Shown here piece after piece: positions 34,092-45,269 of a DNA stretch of 64,000 nt. The first letter of the stretch is position 1. Each line of letters begins with the position of its first letter. Source of the stretch: Erigeron canadensis (taxonomy: Eukaryota; Streptophyta; Magnoliopsida; Asterales; Asteraceae); contig NC_057769.1 in assembly GCF_010389155.1 (NCBI RefSeq), forward strand, positions 29,884,735 through 29,948,734, written 5' to 3'. The notes under the pieces are model-generated. The model was not told the origin of the DNA, made no database searches, and saw nothing but the letters and a program-made list of their open reading frames with translations. The translations under genes were made by a program, and so were the position numbers.

Positions 34092-34854
34092 TTACACGTA
34101 ATAAAGGTCATATTTGTAAAGTCATACACTCATACGTGAGAAGTGGTTAATATTCATGGAATCACGGTTATTGAAAAGTCATAAAAATATCTAAACAAGT
34201 CATATATATCTTTAAAAAAAGAAAATTTCAAATTTGAAAATTCATAGATTTTTCTAATGGCAACATACATATAAAATAAGATCGACTAGAAATATAATAG
34301 CAACCTAGGAATTCGATACGCAAGTTGTGTCATTAGTTTTCATATTTTAATATTTTTGAAAAAAAAAACATTCCTTCAAGAAACAAACATGTTACACTTT
34401 TTACTTTCACAACCCCTAATTTTTAATTCCAGTCTAGCTCCGGCTACTTCTGAAAAAAAAAACTCTATATATATATATATATTTCATGAACAATTGGGTA
34501 TTGATATAGCTCTATTTTGTCGTTGATCTGTTTTTTATTTTATCATTTTACAACTAAGAATTAAGTATTAAATATTAAATGTACTCATGCCCCTCATGGA
34601 TTTTACATTTTTAACAGTAAATATTAAATTTGAACTTAAAACCTCACCTTCAAAAGTTCTACCATATACATGCTCATCTATTAATGATTATATCAAAATG
34701 CAAAAAGGTGTTATAACTTATAAGATACATCACATATTGTTAATTTTGGAAATACTGAACGAAGGCTAATGTATCATGTTTTCTTAAAGGTAATACATCA
34801 AAGTTAAAATAAGATACATCACATGTATAACTAATCAAACTAGTGATTATATCA
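34092..34854. other. Intergenic, no recognised feature
   Basis: AT-rich with a TA run near 34466-34482. Short chance ORFs only. Confidence 0.5.
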
Positions 34855-35690
34855 GGGTGAGTTATTTTGAGAACTCCAAAAAAAAAAAAAATTCAAGAAT
34901 TATTCTGGACTACACATTCTTTTATTCTTTCTCTCTCTTTAATTAAATAATAAAATTCACTCAAATCATTCAAAATGTTCTAACTCACAAACCGTAAATC
35001 GTTAGACAAAACAAAAAGCATGGGTAGTCTTAAAATTTCGTCATCTTTCATTAGAGATCCAATTCGATATACTTTTGACGACTTTTTAATTTTTGTTTTC
35101 TTTTTGGTAGTTATACATAACTTACACATGTGTAGGTTAAACAAAAAATATGATTCGGAACGGGCTTCGCCCTTAAAGATATTCATAAACCAAAGCTAGT
35201 GTGGGTGATTGGTCATAGAGGGTGATAGGTCATAGGGGGTGACCAGTGAGAAGTGATCTACCTAACGGGCTCCGCCCTTAGCCGCTATTCCTCCGCCATG
35301 GACTGACGGGCTCCGTCCTTGGCTACCATGGCTCTGCAATGGATTGACGGGCTCCGCCCTTGACCTTCATTGTTGTGTACACATGTTCATTTACTAATTT
35401 ACATGTGAAAGCAATGATCTTACACATGTGTAGGATGAACGCGATGGGAAAAAAAACGAAAATTAAAAAGTCGTCAAAATTATATCGAATTGGATCTCTA
35501 ATAAAAAAGGACGAAATTTTAAGACTACCCATGCTTTTTGTTTCGTCTAACGATTTACGGTTTGTGAGATAAAACATTTTAAATGATTTGGGTGAATTTT
35601 CTTATTTAATGGAAGAGAGAAAAAATATAAGAAAATGAGTGGTCCAGAATTGCTCGCATTCTTTTTTATTTGTGAGTTCTCAAATAACCC
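34855..35690. mobile_element. Fold-back element with repeated GGGCTCCGCCC centre
   Basis: The arms are about 330 bp each. Left starts GGGTGAGTTATTTTGAGAAC and right ends GTTCTCAAATAACCC. Blocks such as CATGGGTAGTCTTAAAATTTCGTC are inverted at about 35010 and 35520. The centre has four copies of ACGGGCTCCGCCCTT-type motifs. Mirror-image ORFs on opposite strands (34980-35186 and 35360-35572) translate the same arm and are not genes. Confidence 0.85.
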
Positions 35691-36194
35691 TTCTTCTATA
35701 TTTACTAATCCAATTTGATGACCCGTCGACCTCTCCCACGGGCGTATCACGAATGTGTCACGTGGTGATACCATTAGGAGGGACGTGTCACTAAGTCACT
35801 AACATGTCACCACTTTTTGTGTTGCCATTTACTGTAAAATACAAGGAGATATGTGTGTCACCAAGAAAACAATCCCTACATTATATAAATCTCACTTTAA
35901 AATTTGTTAGTTATTGTCTATGTGGCATGCTTAAAAATGCAAGAAAGCCCAAAAATCATTACAATATTGTTCCTTAGAAGGTCTACGGATTAGTTACTTT
36001 TATAAGAAGTTCAAATGATCGAAGACGGATTAGTTATGCTTTCAAGAAGTTCAAATTTTCAAAAATTTGAATATGTTACCGTTCGTGTATTGCTTGTGGC
36101 GGTTACTTCCTTGCATGTCTATGTCTATATAAGGCCACTTCCATTCAGTATTAAGGCATTTCAAAACGTAAACACATAACAGATCAATTTTAGC
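35691..36194. other. Upstream of the RPA-like fragment
   Basis: Contains repeated GTGTCAC(G/T) motifs around 35755-35860 but no ORF. It could be the left part of the Helitron ending at 37350, or promoter of the captured gene; not resolved. Confidence 0.4.
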
Positions 36195-36866
36195 ATGGCT
36201 TCACTAAACCATGTTTCAATTAGAAATTTGCGTCCAAATAATAAGCCATGTACGATAACGGTTAGAATTTGCGTCTATGGAAGCAACCTCTATATGGAGA
36301 TGTTAATAACATAGGTAGTATTGAGATGATCCTGATGGACGAATATGTAAGTATTCATTATTTGTGAATTTTTCTTTTTTGATTAGATTACTTTTTAACA
36401 TAACTTTCTTTCGAATTTATGACTAGCTTTTTAACATTCTAATGTATAAACATTTTCATTTTGACAGTTTGATAAAGTGGTTGTTGTTGCAACAATCGGT
36501 TGTATTCCAACCGACCAGTTATGGTATTCAATGGAATGTGTGAACTGTTCTCAAGAAGTTAAGTTGACCGATCTCTACATGGATGCAGTCGACATTATTG
36601 ATGCTTTAAGGGAAAACAAAATGTGGATTTGTTGTTCATGTAACAAGGAAGGAGTTCTTATCAATCCTAGGTATATATTTATATTTCATATTAAAACTCT
36701 ATAATCATTAAGTTGTGTGGTAAAATTGTATTTCTGTTTTTTTTTGGTAGGTGTGCAAGTTAGGATTGTAGATGCCACTGGTGCTATTGGAGTTAAAATG
36801 AATGATCAACAAATTTCAAATCTTATACAAAGAACAACCTATCAAATTTGTGATGAAAATTATGAG
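36195..36866 (+). pseudogene. Replication protein A-like (RPA70/OB-fold) gene fragment, broken
   Basis: Three exon-like blocks. Exon 1 starts ATG at 36195 (MASLNHVSIRNLRP, CTITVRIC), shifts frame and ends at GAATAT|GTAAGT (36347/36348). Exon 2 (36470-36670) follows TTTTGACAG and reads FDKVVVVATIGCI, then four Cys in C-x2-C pairs (MECVNCSQE, WICCSCNKE). Exon 3 starts after TTTGGTAG at 36751 and reads VQVRIVDATGAIGVKM before GAG|GTATAT. The layout matches plant RPA1-like proteins (N-terminal OB fold, zinc-binding C-terminal OB fold). The exon 2/3 junction is out of frame and the rest is missing. It may have been carried by the Helitron ending at 37350. Confidence 0.65.
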
Positions 36867-37320
36867 GTATATTTGGTTTATTTTAGTGCTAAATAAGACT
36901 TTTCTATGCATTTTAAGTCATTAACTTTTTTTAAAATGGTCATTAGTTGTAATAGGAGTACATTTATTTCGCTACATGCATACTTGAACTGGTGTTAAAG
37001 AAATTATTTAAGGTTATAGCGCATCCACGTGGGTCTATATATCAAAGTGGGGGAAAATTCATAATACTTATCACATCCAGGTAACAAACATAATCCTTCT
37101 TATATGCGCCTACTATGGCAATCCATTTTATAATTTATCTCCGGCGTGCAATGTACGCGTTTTAAGCCCTCGTGTATCATCAATAAATCCCACGGTATAT
37201 CTAGCATTTTCTTCTTTAAATTAATCAACTCATAAAAATATTTTTATTATGTCCAACTCAGTTATATTTATTCATTGATACAATCTTAAAATAAAATTTA
37301 AGAAAAATTATTTAGAGTTG
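36867..37320. other. Non-coding, probably inside the same Helitron
   Basis: AT-rich, with GC-rich remnants (CACGTGGGTC near 37030, CTCCGGCGTGCAATGTACGC near 37140) of Helitron-type hairpin sequence. No ORF. Confidence 0.4.
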
Positions 37321-37350
37321 TCCGTGCATCGCACAGGGTCTAAGCACTAG
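37321..37350 (+). mobile_element. Helitron 3' terminus
   Basis: GTGCATCGCAC forms a short hairpin, followed by AGGGTCTAAGCACTAG and then T. This is the classical plant Helitron 3' end (hairpin, CTAG, inserted before T). The element runs to the left; its 5' TC end was not located with certainty. Confidence 0.75.
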
Positions 37351-38994
37351 TTACTCTACATATCATATTTAGTTTTTTTTTTTTTTTATCAAGCACTGCT
37401 ATATTAACTGTCAAAGTTATTTACATTTTCCATGCGAAAATGTATCCAAAATATGGTCGTTATATAAAGGCTTAACATGTGTGACAATTTTTTCATTAGT
37501 CATTCTCTATTATATTGAATGATTAATATTATTTTTTTCAACTAATATACCATTACAAATACATATATGAAAAATCTTTATATATACTAAACAAAAAAAA
37601 TTAATCTAACAACTTATTGACTAATCATAATTTTCCGATAAAATTGAAAATTGATGCTATCATTATTAATTTAAATATAATATATTATTAAAAATTAAAA
37701 ATCCTAATAATTATTATTTAAATATTATTTATATTAGTATTTATAGAAAAAGTCTCAATAATTTATATTTTATTTTGTATTCATCAATAACTTATACTTG
37801 TTAGCTTCACTAATTACTTAATTTTATAATATACTATTAAAAGTTAAAAATTTTAATAATCATTATAGAAAAAATCTCACTAATTTATACATACTTGTTC
37901 TCATCAATAACTTACACTTTTTAACCTCACTAGAACTTAATTTAATATTATTATATTTTGTAGTCACCAATTTAACAAAACTTTTTTAATTTAAAAAACT
38001 TGTTTTTCTCGAGTGTATATGTGATTGTAATGACTTCCGTTTTGAGTTTTGAACATGAATCAACATAGAAATTTCGTAACCCAATGAAGGTAGTGTTGTA
38101 GAATAAAGTTGAAGAAATTTCGGAATCCAATATTTGTATCCACAAATCGGATAATCACGCCTTCCGATATCAAAATCTATTATTTGAGTTCTGATGATCG
38201 TCATAATCCTAACCTACAAAAATACACTGGATATTTATTATATGTTCAAAATAACATGAATTTAGTTATGTAAGTTTAAATGTAAAAAATATAGGTAAAA
38301 TCAAATTTAAAGAATATAATTTTAAAACATAAAAGTCATATTATGTATTTCATATTATGTAATACTTTTTTGACAATATTAATTTGTTTATAGTTTTTGA
38401 TATGGAATTTGTTGTTTATAAAATATTAACTATTTTGATATTGAGTTAAATTGTAAATCGGTGATAAAAATAAAAAAATAAAAAAAGTGTAAATTAATTT
38501 TAAAATGTGATAATTTAACTAACTTAAATAAATTAAGAGTTGTGGTTGGTCATTAGCTATTAAGTCAGTTGTCTTTTAGTATATATAAAAATTAAAATAA
38601 GATTAAGATAGATTAAAATTAAGATTAAGATTCATTAAAAAATTGATTTTTTTCTTATATCTATCTAACCCAACAAAAATCAATTTTGACACTTTTATTA
38701 ACCAAACAAATTTTTTAATAAATAAATGTGTTTTACGATTAATATTTATTAACTTAGAATATTTTTTTTAAAAAGGTAGAAGTACTTTTTTTATATCTAA
38801 AACATAAGTTATTTTATCATAAAAGATAAAAAAAATATATATATAATTAAAATTAAAATATATTTCACATTCATGTAAAAGACAAACTATACACAACACG
38901 AAATTCAGTAAATACAAACAAACTTGAAGATGTGTTGTTATGCTTAGATGTTAGCCACATCCAAATTTCTCTGCCACAAACAAAAATGGGTGAA
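37351..38994. other. Intergenic, very AT-rich
   Basis: Over 80 percent A/T in places. A reading frame at 37986-38204 (minus; DIGRRDYPICGYKYWIPKFL) looks protein-like but is short, has no recognised family and no splice context. No element delimited. Confidence 0.45.
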
Positions 38995-39450
38995 GTATCA
39001 AAAATCGGTTAACCTAACCGACCCTATAAATAAAATAACCGGTTAACTTAACCGACCCTATAAATAACCGGTTAGGAACCGATACCGTACAAAACGGTTA
39101 TAGGTTACCGTTAACCGTAGGTTAAGAACCGATCATTACTTTCAAAACAAAAATCGGTTATTAACCGGTTAACCTATATATTTATTATCTATTTATATTA
39201 TTTTATTTATTACATACCCTAAAATATTGTCTATTTTCTACTATGTCAGTTAATAAAAACCGAAACTGGTTAACCTATATCGGTTAACCGGTTTTTATTA
39301 ACCTAAACCGGTTACACCGGTTAAGGTTTTTAAGTGTACAAACCGGTTATTAACCGGTATCGGTTAACCTTAACCATTTTTTTTATTAAAAAAAAATCAG
39401 TTTCGATAAAAAAAACCGGTTTCGATTACTAAAAAAATAACGGAAACCGG
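38995..39450. repeat. Cluster of AACCGGTTAA-type palindromes
   Basis: About 20 occurrences of CGGTTAACC, AACCGGTTA or TAACCGGT in either orientation in about 450 bases. Spacing is irregular, so it is not a simple tandem array. It may be subterminal repeats of a DNA transposon; terminal inverted repeats were not found. Confidence 0.7.
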
Positions 39451-39820
39451 TTAATCTATAACCACTTGTGAAACCACTAGGTTGCCATCCATTTTATTTA
39501 ATGTCTTTTCTATTTTATGACTAACCGACGGCTCAAAATTTACACCGATGGCAATGAAAAGAGCCTTATCTAAACCAATATCATAATTGAACTTCAAACC
39601 GTCCAAAGAAATTAAATAAAGTTAATCAGATAAAAAATTGTTGCGACAAACTAAAAAGACTAAAAATTACAAAACAACTTAACTATGTCAAACACTTCAT
39701 AATTTGGTTCAATGCGTAATGACCACCTGCTAATGTTAACAGGTCGAGTCAAGTGACGGGTTGAACGGGCAGGCCAAGTATGATTGACCCGCTAGCCTTT
39801 TTGTCATACTTTTAACATTA
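39451..39820. other. Intergenic, no recognised feature
   Basis: Nothing recognised. Confidence 0.5.
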
Positions 39821-40346
39821 CTAGACTTGTGCCCGCGCGATGCGGCGGGGCATAAGAAAAAAACGCTGGAAATAGCGATACCATGTTATTACTCGAATGT
39901 ATGATTCAACTCAAGTGTTTCTTAGTCTAATTGAAAATGCAAACCGTCGTTGTTGTTTTAGAATGAGTGTTTTTTATGTTGATTAAACACCCGAACTTTT
40001 GTGTAAGAGGTCACAGGTTCGATACTATCGGCCTGTGATTGTCCACCAGGATTTTGTCTTGGCTTTCGTGGAGCTTTTACCGGTAGGTCCACGGTATCCA
40101 GTCCGGATACTTGTGATCCGGCTCTTGCTATTCTAAAAAAAAAAAATCAATAACGCATGTATAGTTTTTTGGTATACTATGTGAGCAACTTCAGGGAAAG
40201 AAGGGACACGCGTAAGGTTTTTCTCTTAAGGGTATTTTTGGAATTTTAATGATAAAGTGTTTAATGGTAGTATAGATTAAAAGGATAAATTAAAGATTTT
40301 AAAGGTAGAGTGTTAAACTTTTTAAAGAGTAATTTGTTTATATAGA
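39821..40346 (-). mobile_element. Non-autonomous Helitron, both termini present
   Basis: On the minus strand it starts TCTATATAAACAAATTACTC at 40346 and ends with a GC-rich hairpin (CCGCCGCATCGCGCGGGC) and CTAG at 39821. It sits between A (5') and T (3'), as expected for a Helitron in an AT site (plus-strand a at 39820, t at 40347). 526 bp, no helicase. A SINE-like segment lies inside. Confidence 0.85.
39982..40146 (+). mobile_element. SINE-like fragment inside the Helitron
   Basis: A B-box-like CACAGGTTCGATAC at 40010-40023 and an A run at 40135-40146. The A box is eroded. It may be a SINE or a tRNA-like fragment captured by the Helitron. Confidence 0.4.
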
Positions 40347-41334
40347 TATTATAAATTATGAGTAAAGTAATATCGTATCGTTATATAATGTAGCTTTTAA
40401 ACCAAAGTGTAGAGAATGTCACTTGCTTTTAAAATTATATTTTGAATGATTTTTTACTTGTTTGACCCATTCTAATATTCTATTATCTATACTACATTAA
40501 TAAATAAATTATCCATCCTTTTTTAACTTTTTACCATGAAAATACTTAAAATATATTTAATTTTCAACACTATTATCAATATGTACTGACATCTTTTATT
40601 ATACAAAAACATAGTTGCTCTAATAACTTATTGACCAATCACAACTCTTGATTTTTTAATATTGACTTTTGTTTTCAGTTTTGACTTTAATTTACATTTT
40701 TTTGTGTTCTATCACAAATTTACATTTTTTACCCAAAACTTTTAATGTAATAAATATATAATAGTAATAGTTAATATATATCCAATAATATGTTCTATCA
40801 TATATGTATAATTAATTAGTTAAAAATAAATTATATCTAATGTAAATATATTAAGATTTTAATAGTAGTATTATTTTAATTCTATATCTAATCTCTATCT
40901 CTATATATACTAAAAGACAATTGAACTTTTATTTAATTAATAAAAAACAAATAACTAAAATAATCATTTTTACAATGTTATTAAAATTGGTTTCTATCTA
41001 CAAAGTTCGGTTTTCACACACAAATTATACATTGCAGTATCTCGATTTAAGTCTATAAAGGGCTTAAGGTGTTAATTTGTAACAAAGATGAGAAGACAGA
41101 AAACACTAAAACAAATTTCTTCTATAAAGAAGTCTTTCAAATAATGAAGAAGAACATATGTTTCCAATGTTCTTTTATTACATTAGTTTTTTTTTTCTAT
41201 TAGCTTAACGTTCTTGTCATTTGAATTGAATACTTAGTATCTACTTATATTTTCAACTTTGAATTTATAACCTTTTATGAGTTACATGTGTTAATATTTA
41301 ATATAATAATGTCGTAAGTCTCATGTCCAGTATT
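40347..41334. other. Intergenic with a Helitron 5' end at 40486
   Basis: At 40486 an A|TCTATACTACATTAATAAA sequence matches a Helitron 5' end, and another TCTATATATACTAAAAGAC follows at about 40900. No matching 3' CTAG hairpin was identified, so the extents are unknown. The rest is AT-rich. Confidence 0.45.
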
Positions 41335-41660
41335 AGATACGGGTCTAAAATCTAGTACCACTCTAAAGTCTTGATATACTCGTGTTGTACATATACTCGT
41401 GTTGTACATATTGGATACGGGTCTAAAATCTAGTACCACTCTAAGTCTCTTGTCGTTGACAGAAACAATAAAATTGACATGAAACACATGACACCATGAC
41501 AGTCTTCGTTGCAAATATATGAAAACATGTTGCAAAATTAAATTTGTCATTGCCCACAAATTGTGACGGAAACAATAAAAGTGACATGAAACACATAACA
41601 GTCTTCGTTGTAAATAAATGAAAACATGTTGCAAAATTAAATATATCTGAGAAAAAATAT
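41335..41660. repeat. Two interleaved short tandem duplications
   Basis: GATACGGGTCTAAAATCTAG occurs at about 41337 and 41414. A longer unit with CATGAAACACAT, AGTCTTCGTTG and GAAAACATGTTGCAAAATTA occurs at about 41475-41545 and 41580-41645. The minus-strand ORF at 41275-41673 reads these repeats and is not a gene. Confidence 0.7.
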
Positions 41661-41815
41661 TATAAAAAATCACTTTTATGTTTTCGTATTCATCTTAATT
41701 ATTGTAATTTAAATTTTAGTCTTGTCTAATGAATTAATGTTCGTTATATGTAGTAAATTCCCTGTCGATTAAGTGATTCCTTATTTCTTTCCAAAAATGT
41801 TTAATTTATATTATA

Positions 41816-42245
41816 TCTAATATTCTCTTATAAAACATTTAAAAAAAAAAAATGATTTGAACTACCCAAAATACCCCCATTCTTTATTCACTAATTTAAA
41901 CATTTCTACCTAATATACCTATAATAACTTTAAATCTCAACCACTCATTTTTTTTCTCCCTCCTCAAATCTCAAAAACTTATTTTTTTTTCCTACTCATC
42001 TATAAATCATTTTATTTCTCTAACGCATTCAAAATCTTTTATCTCAAAAACCGTATACCGATAAATTGAAATTGTATGGGTGTTCTTAAAATTTCATGCT
42101 CTTTCATTAGAAATGTCATTCGATATACTTTCGACGAATTTTTAAATCCGAAGGCGGAGCCCGTACGGCTAAAACATTTGGCTATCATACTCTATGACTT
42201 GATCTATCACCCCAACCATCTCACCGCCGCAACGCGCGAGCACTA
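41816..42245 (+). mobile_element. Degraded Helitron upstream of a second one
   Basis: Begins A|TCTAATATTCTCTTATAAAA. The end has the GC-rich CACCGCCGCAACGCGCGAGCACTA but not a clean CTAG. A block at about 42035-42175 (AAATTTCATGCTCTTTCATT, GAAGGCGGAGCCCG) matches the arms and centre motif of the fold-back element at 34855-35690. It directly abuts the next Helitron. Confidence 0.55.
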
Positions 42246-42610
42246 TCTCTCGTTAATAAACAAACTATCATCCCCCATTTCAACTCTCTACCTTTAAAAT
42301 ACCCAAAATACCCTTAATTTTTAACGCATTTCTAACTCACATACTAAATCACCCAATATATGCCTAAAATATTTTATACTCATATTTATCAAAATTATCT
42401 ATTTTCTTTATTAATTAATTTAAATATTTACACCTAATATTTTTTATAATATTCTTAATAAAGTTATTTACAATACATCTCTTAACCATAAAATAACTAC
42501 ACTACCATTTACGTCAATTACTTTTAGATTAATAACCACATCGTTACGACCACCGCCAATAGCACCACCCGTTGCTGCCACCGCCATCGCATTGTGCGAG
42601 TACCCATTTC
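42246..42610 (+). mobile_element. Helitron, same family as 53044-53543
   Basis: Begins A|TCTCTCGTTAATAAACAAAC and ends CGCATTGTGCGAGTACCC then ATTTCG|T, a mutated CTAG. The body (AAAATACCCAAAATACCCTT, ATCACCCAATATATGCCTAA) matches 53170-53543. 365 bp without ORF. Confidence 0.7.
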
Positions 42611-43160
42611 GTCAGAAACTAAAGAAACTTTTGTAAACCCCTCGAAAGCACTAGAGGGACAGTTTCGTAATTCTGTAACACCTAGCCTCTATATATAAAT
42701 TTTAAACTACACATTGCCTCATTCTAAAACATAGACCCATTTAGTTTATGTGTTAACTACAATAGCCGTGATGTAAACTAATCGCTCTGAGTTTTTCATC
42801 TGCACACCGACGACCGTATGAATGACTTAATATAAGTCACTCTTCTTTCATTCCTAGATTTTGTCACTTTTAATTCAACTTTTTTTTCTTTTTCACAAAT
42901 TTTTTTAAGTTGGGTCTAGTAGCTTTGTGGTTGGGTTCGATATGGATTTGTTGATTCCAATTGTTCAGGTGGATGATGACATCTTGAAGATGATTTGGTT
43001 GATCAGTGTATCTCGATCTTGCTTTCCCCGTTTAAATTAATTTGTGTTAATCGTTTAATATTTGGTTGGACAACATGTTTAACAGTGAAGATAAAGTGGA
43101 AGAAATATGTGTGTTGTCAAAAGCATATTAAATGATTTATGCATAAAAGTGTTGTGAATA

Positions 43161-44081
43161 TCATTGCTAATGTCTTTCTAAAAGAAAGTCAGAGGCTACT
43201 CGAAAGTCAAAGAGAGATCAATATCTAATCGCATTTTTAACCAAATCCGATTAGCTCCTTCTGATTTTCTCTTTCCCTTTTTTAGAATATATACTGATGG
43301 CAGCGCTAAGTGGTCCAAAAGTTTTTGGTATAGATTTTTTAATTAGCTTTTTTTCGTATGATTATTAGTAAACTTTAACATTTGTAAGAAAAATAAGATA
43401 GATGGTATCCGCTTGTAATCTGTGATCGTATTTTTATAGTTGTATTGTAAAAGAAATATATAAGTTTTATATAACGTTTTTTTATTAATCAGATTGTGTC
43501 AAACTCATACTCGTTTTTTGTATTTTCTCATCTTCAGAATTCTTTTACATATGTGATATGAATTAGTTTTGGGATTTCCTGTAATTTTAATTTTGAGGAT
43601 ATATTCGTGTATATTGAACTTATGCTATAAATAATGCTAATGACAACGCAAAGTTTAAAGTCAAATACGTTATAGATATAGATAATATTAATGCAGTTGG
43701 GAGAAGTTTATGTCTTTTGGAGAGAAAATTCAATTGTTAACACTTAACATAGGCATTTGGGTGGTTTTAACTTTTAAGAGTAGAATAGATGCTTATTGCC
43801 CTTTAGGAAGACACGAAGATTCAAATCTTCACATAGGCATTTGGGTAGTTGTAGAAGCAGATTAGATGTCGGATAATAACCAAATATATAAAGGTAAATT
43901 TGGATGAAATTAAGTGATAAAATTATTAGATAATATACTTATTCATTGTTTATTATTAGGATTTTATCTTGAAAATTAAATCATTTTTCATATAAAGATT
44001 ACATTAACAGCCATAAAAGTATCTTTAAAAGTCATGTATCAAATGCTATCTTATTATTCTTATAAAATATTAATCATCTCT
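43161..44081. other. Intergenic, no recognised feature
   Basis: AT-rich. ACATAGGCATTTGGGT recurs at about 43750 and 43832. No gene or element delimited. Confidence 0.5.
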
Positions 44082-44095
44082 ACATTTAAAATTTT

Positions 44096-44341
44096 GTAAA
44101 AGCAGTAAGGTTGGATCAAGTGGTTAACACTCTTGTCTCTGGAGACAGAGGTCATGGGTTCTATCCTCATCCCTTGCAAGGCCGGAGGTCCTTTTCTATC
44201 TTTAGATAGAACCTGGAAGCAGTCTCTTTACACCGTCGTGGTAGGAGTAAGACTGTCTACATCTTAACCTCCCCATACACCGTCGAGGTATTGGGACCCA
44301 AAACCCATGAAAAACGGCATTGGGCGTTACTTACTTTTTTT
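44096..44341 (+). mobile_element. SINE with 14-bp target duplication
   Basis: ACATTTAAAATTTT at 44082-44095 is repeated at 44342-44355. The head has an A-box-like GGATCAAGTGGTTAAC and a B box GGGTTCTATCCTC. It ends TTACTTACTTTTTTT. 246 bp. A tRNA-derived Pol III retroposon, apparently complete. Confidence 0.9.
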
Positions 44342-44639
44342 ACATTTAAAATTTTTAACCAAGTATGTATCAAAAAGTTGTCGTTAAGTATTACTTTGAT
44401 TGATACGTATACGTATACTTAAAATGTAGTAATACCCTATCGTTTTTTATGAGTTTTGGATTTCAATATATCGAATGTGTATGGGTGAGGTTGAGACGTA
44501 AACAATATTACCCCTACCTAGATATAATTAATTGATTTAAATAAACTTAATGATTTTGAATATAACTTGCATATTTATACTATTTATATTATATTATAAA
44601 AAGAATAACCCAATGTTAAAAGTTGCATAAAAAAATTTT

Positions 44640-44835
44640 CTAAAATACTCTTAATGATTATATTACATTGTCAGTCCTTTATCTTTTAAAATATCTCAAT
44701 TAACCTATTACATCAATTACTTTTACATCAATTATCTACACCACTCGACGCTGCCTTTATCACCAACAGTTGTCCCCCATCACCACACTGTCGCCGTTAC
44801 AAACATCACCGCATTATACAGATACTGTGGTAGTT
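44640..44835 (+). mobile_element. Degraded Helitron fragment
   Basis: CACTCGACGCTGCC and CACCACACTGTCGCCGTT, then CACCGCATTATACAGATACTGTGGTAG|T, correspond to the family of 33840-34091. The 5' end is missing. Confidence 0.5.
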
Positions 44836-44954
44836 GAAATTATTAAGGTTCATGTAGTAAATTTAATGGTAGTGTACTTAAATTTACACGTTCTAATTCT
44901 TATGTCATTAAATAGCACGTCTAATCTGTATACTTTTTGTAATAGCCATATGTC

Positions 44955-45230
44955 CGTGTGATATACGGTAACGGCGGCGACGACAGGTGGTGGTGTTGGT
45001 GGCAGCAGTGTTGATAGTGGCATGGTTTTTAAATATAAAAGTAATTGATATAAAAAAAAAGATATTATAGTTATTTTAAGAGTTGAGAGATGTATGTTGT
45101 AAATAATTTCATTAAGGGTATCATAGGTATATTAGGTGTAGATATTAACTTAGTAAATAAAAAAGATGGGTAGTTTGAGTAGATCGAATTCTTTTTTGAA
45201 AAAGTAAGAGGTCAAATGTATTATAAGGTA
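44955..45230 (-). mobile_element. Helitron-related fragment, minus strand
   Basis: The reverse complement reads like the same family (AATATACCTATGATACCCTT, AACTACCCATC, CTCAACTCTTAAAATAACTA). With 44640-44835 it makes a head-to-head inverted arrangement. Confidence 0.45.
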
Positions 45231-45269
45231 GTTAAGATTTATATAAAACTTGTTTAAATTTCAATGTTA

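Larger units (their letters stand above)
41700..43160 (+). repeat. Leader-like dispersed repeat, copy 2 (split by Helitrons)
   Basis: Left part at 41700-41800 (GATTAAGTGATTCCTTATTTC matches copy 3). The main part at 42650-43080 has CAGTTTCGTAATT, AATAGCCGTGATGTAAAC, CATCTTGAAGATGATTTGG and CTTGCTTTCCCCGTTTAAAT. Helitrons at 41816-42610 separate the two parts. Confidence 0.5.

Noticed and set aside
34980..35572. Two ORFs encoding nearly the same peptide on opposite strands
   Set aside because: They are the two arms of the fold-back element, not paralogous genes.
36195..36866. Functional RPA gene
   Set aside because: Frameshift in exon 1, out-of-frame exon 2/3 junction and no downstream exons.
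41275..41673. 132-codon minus-strand ORF with internal repeats
   Set aside because: Mirrors the DNA tandem duplication; composition is not coding-like.
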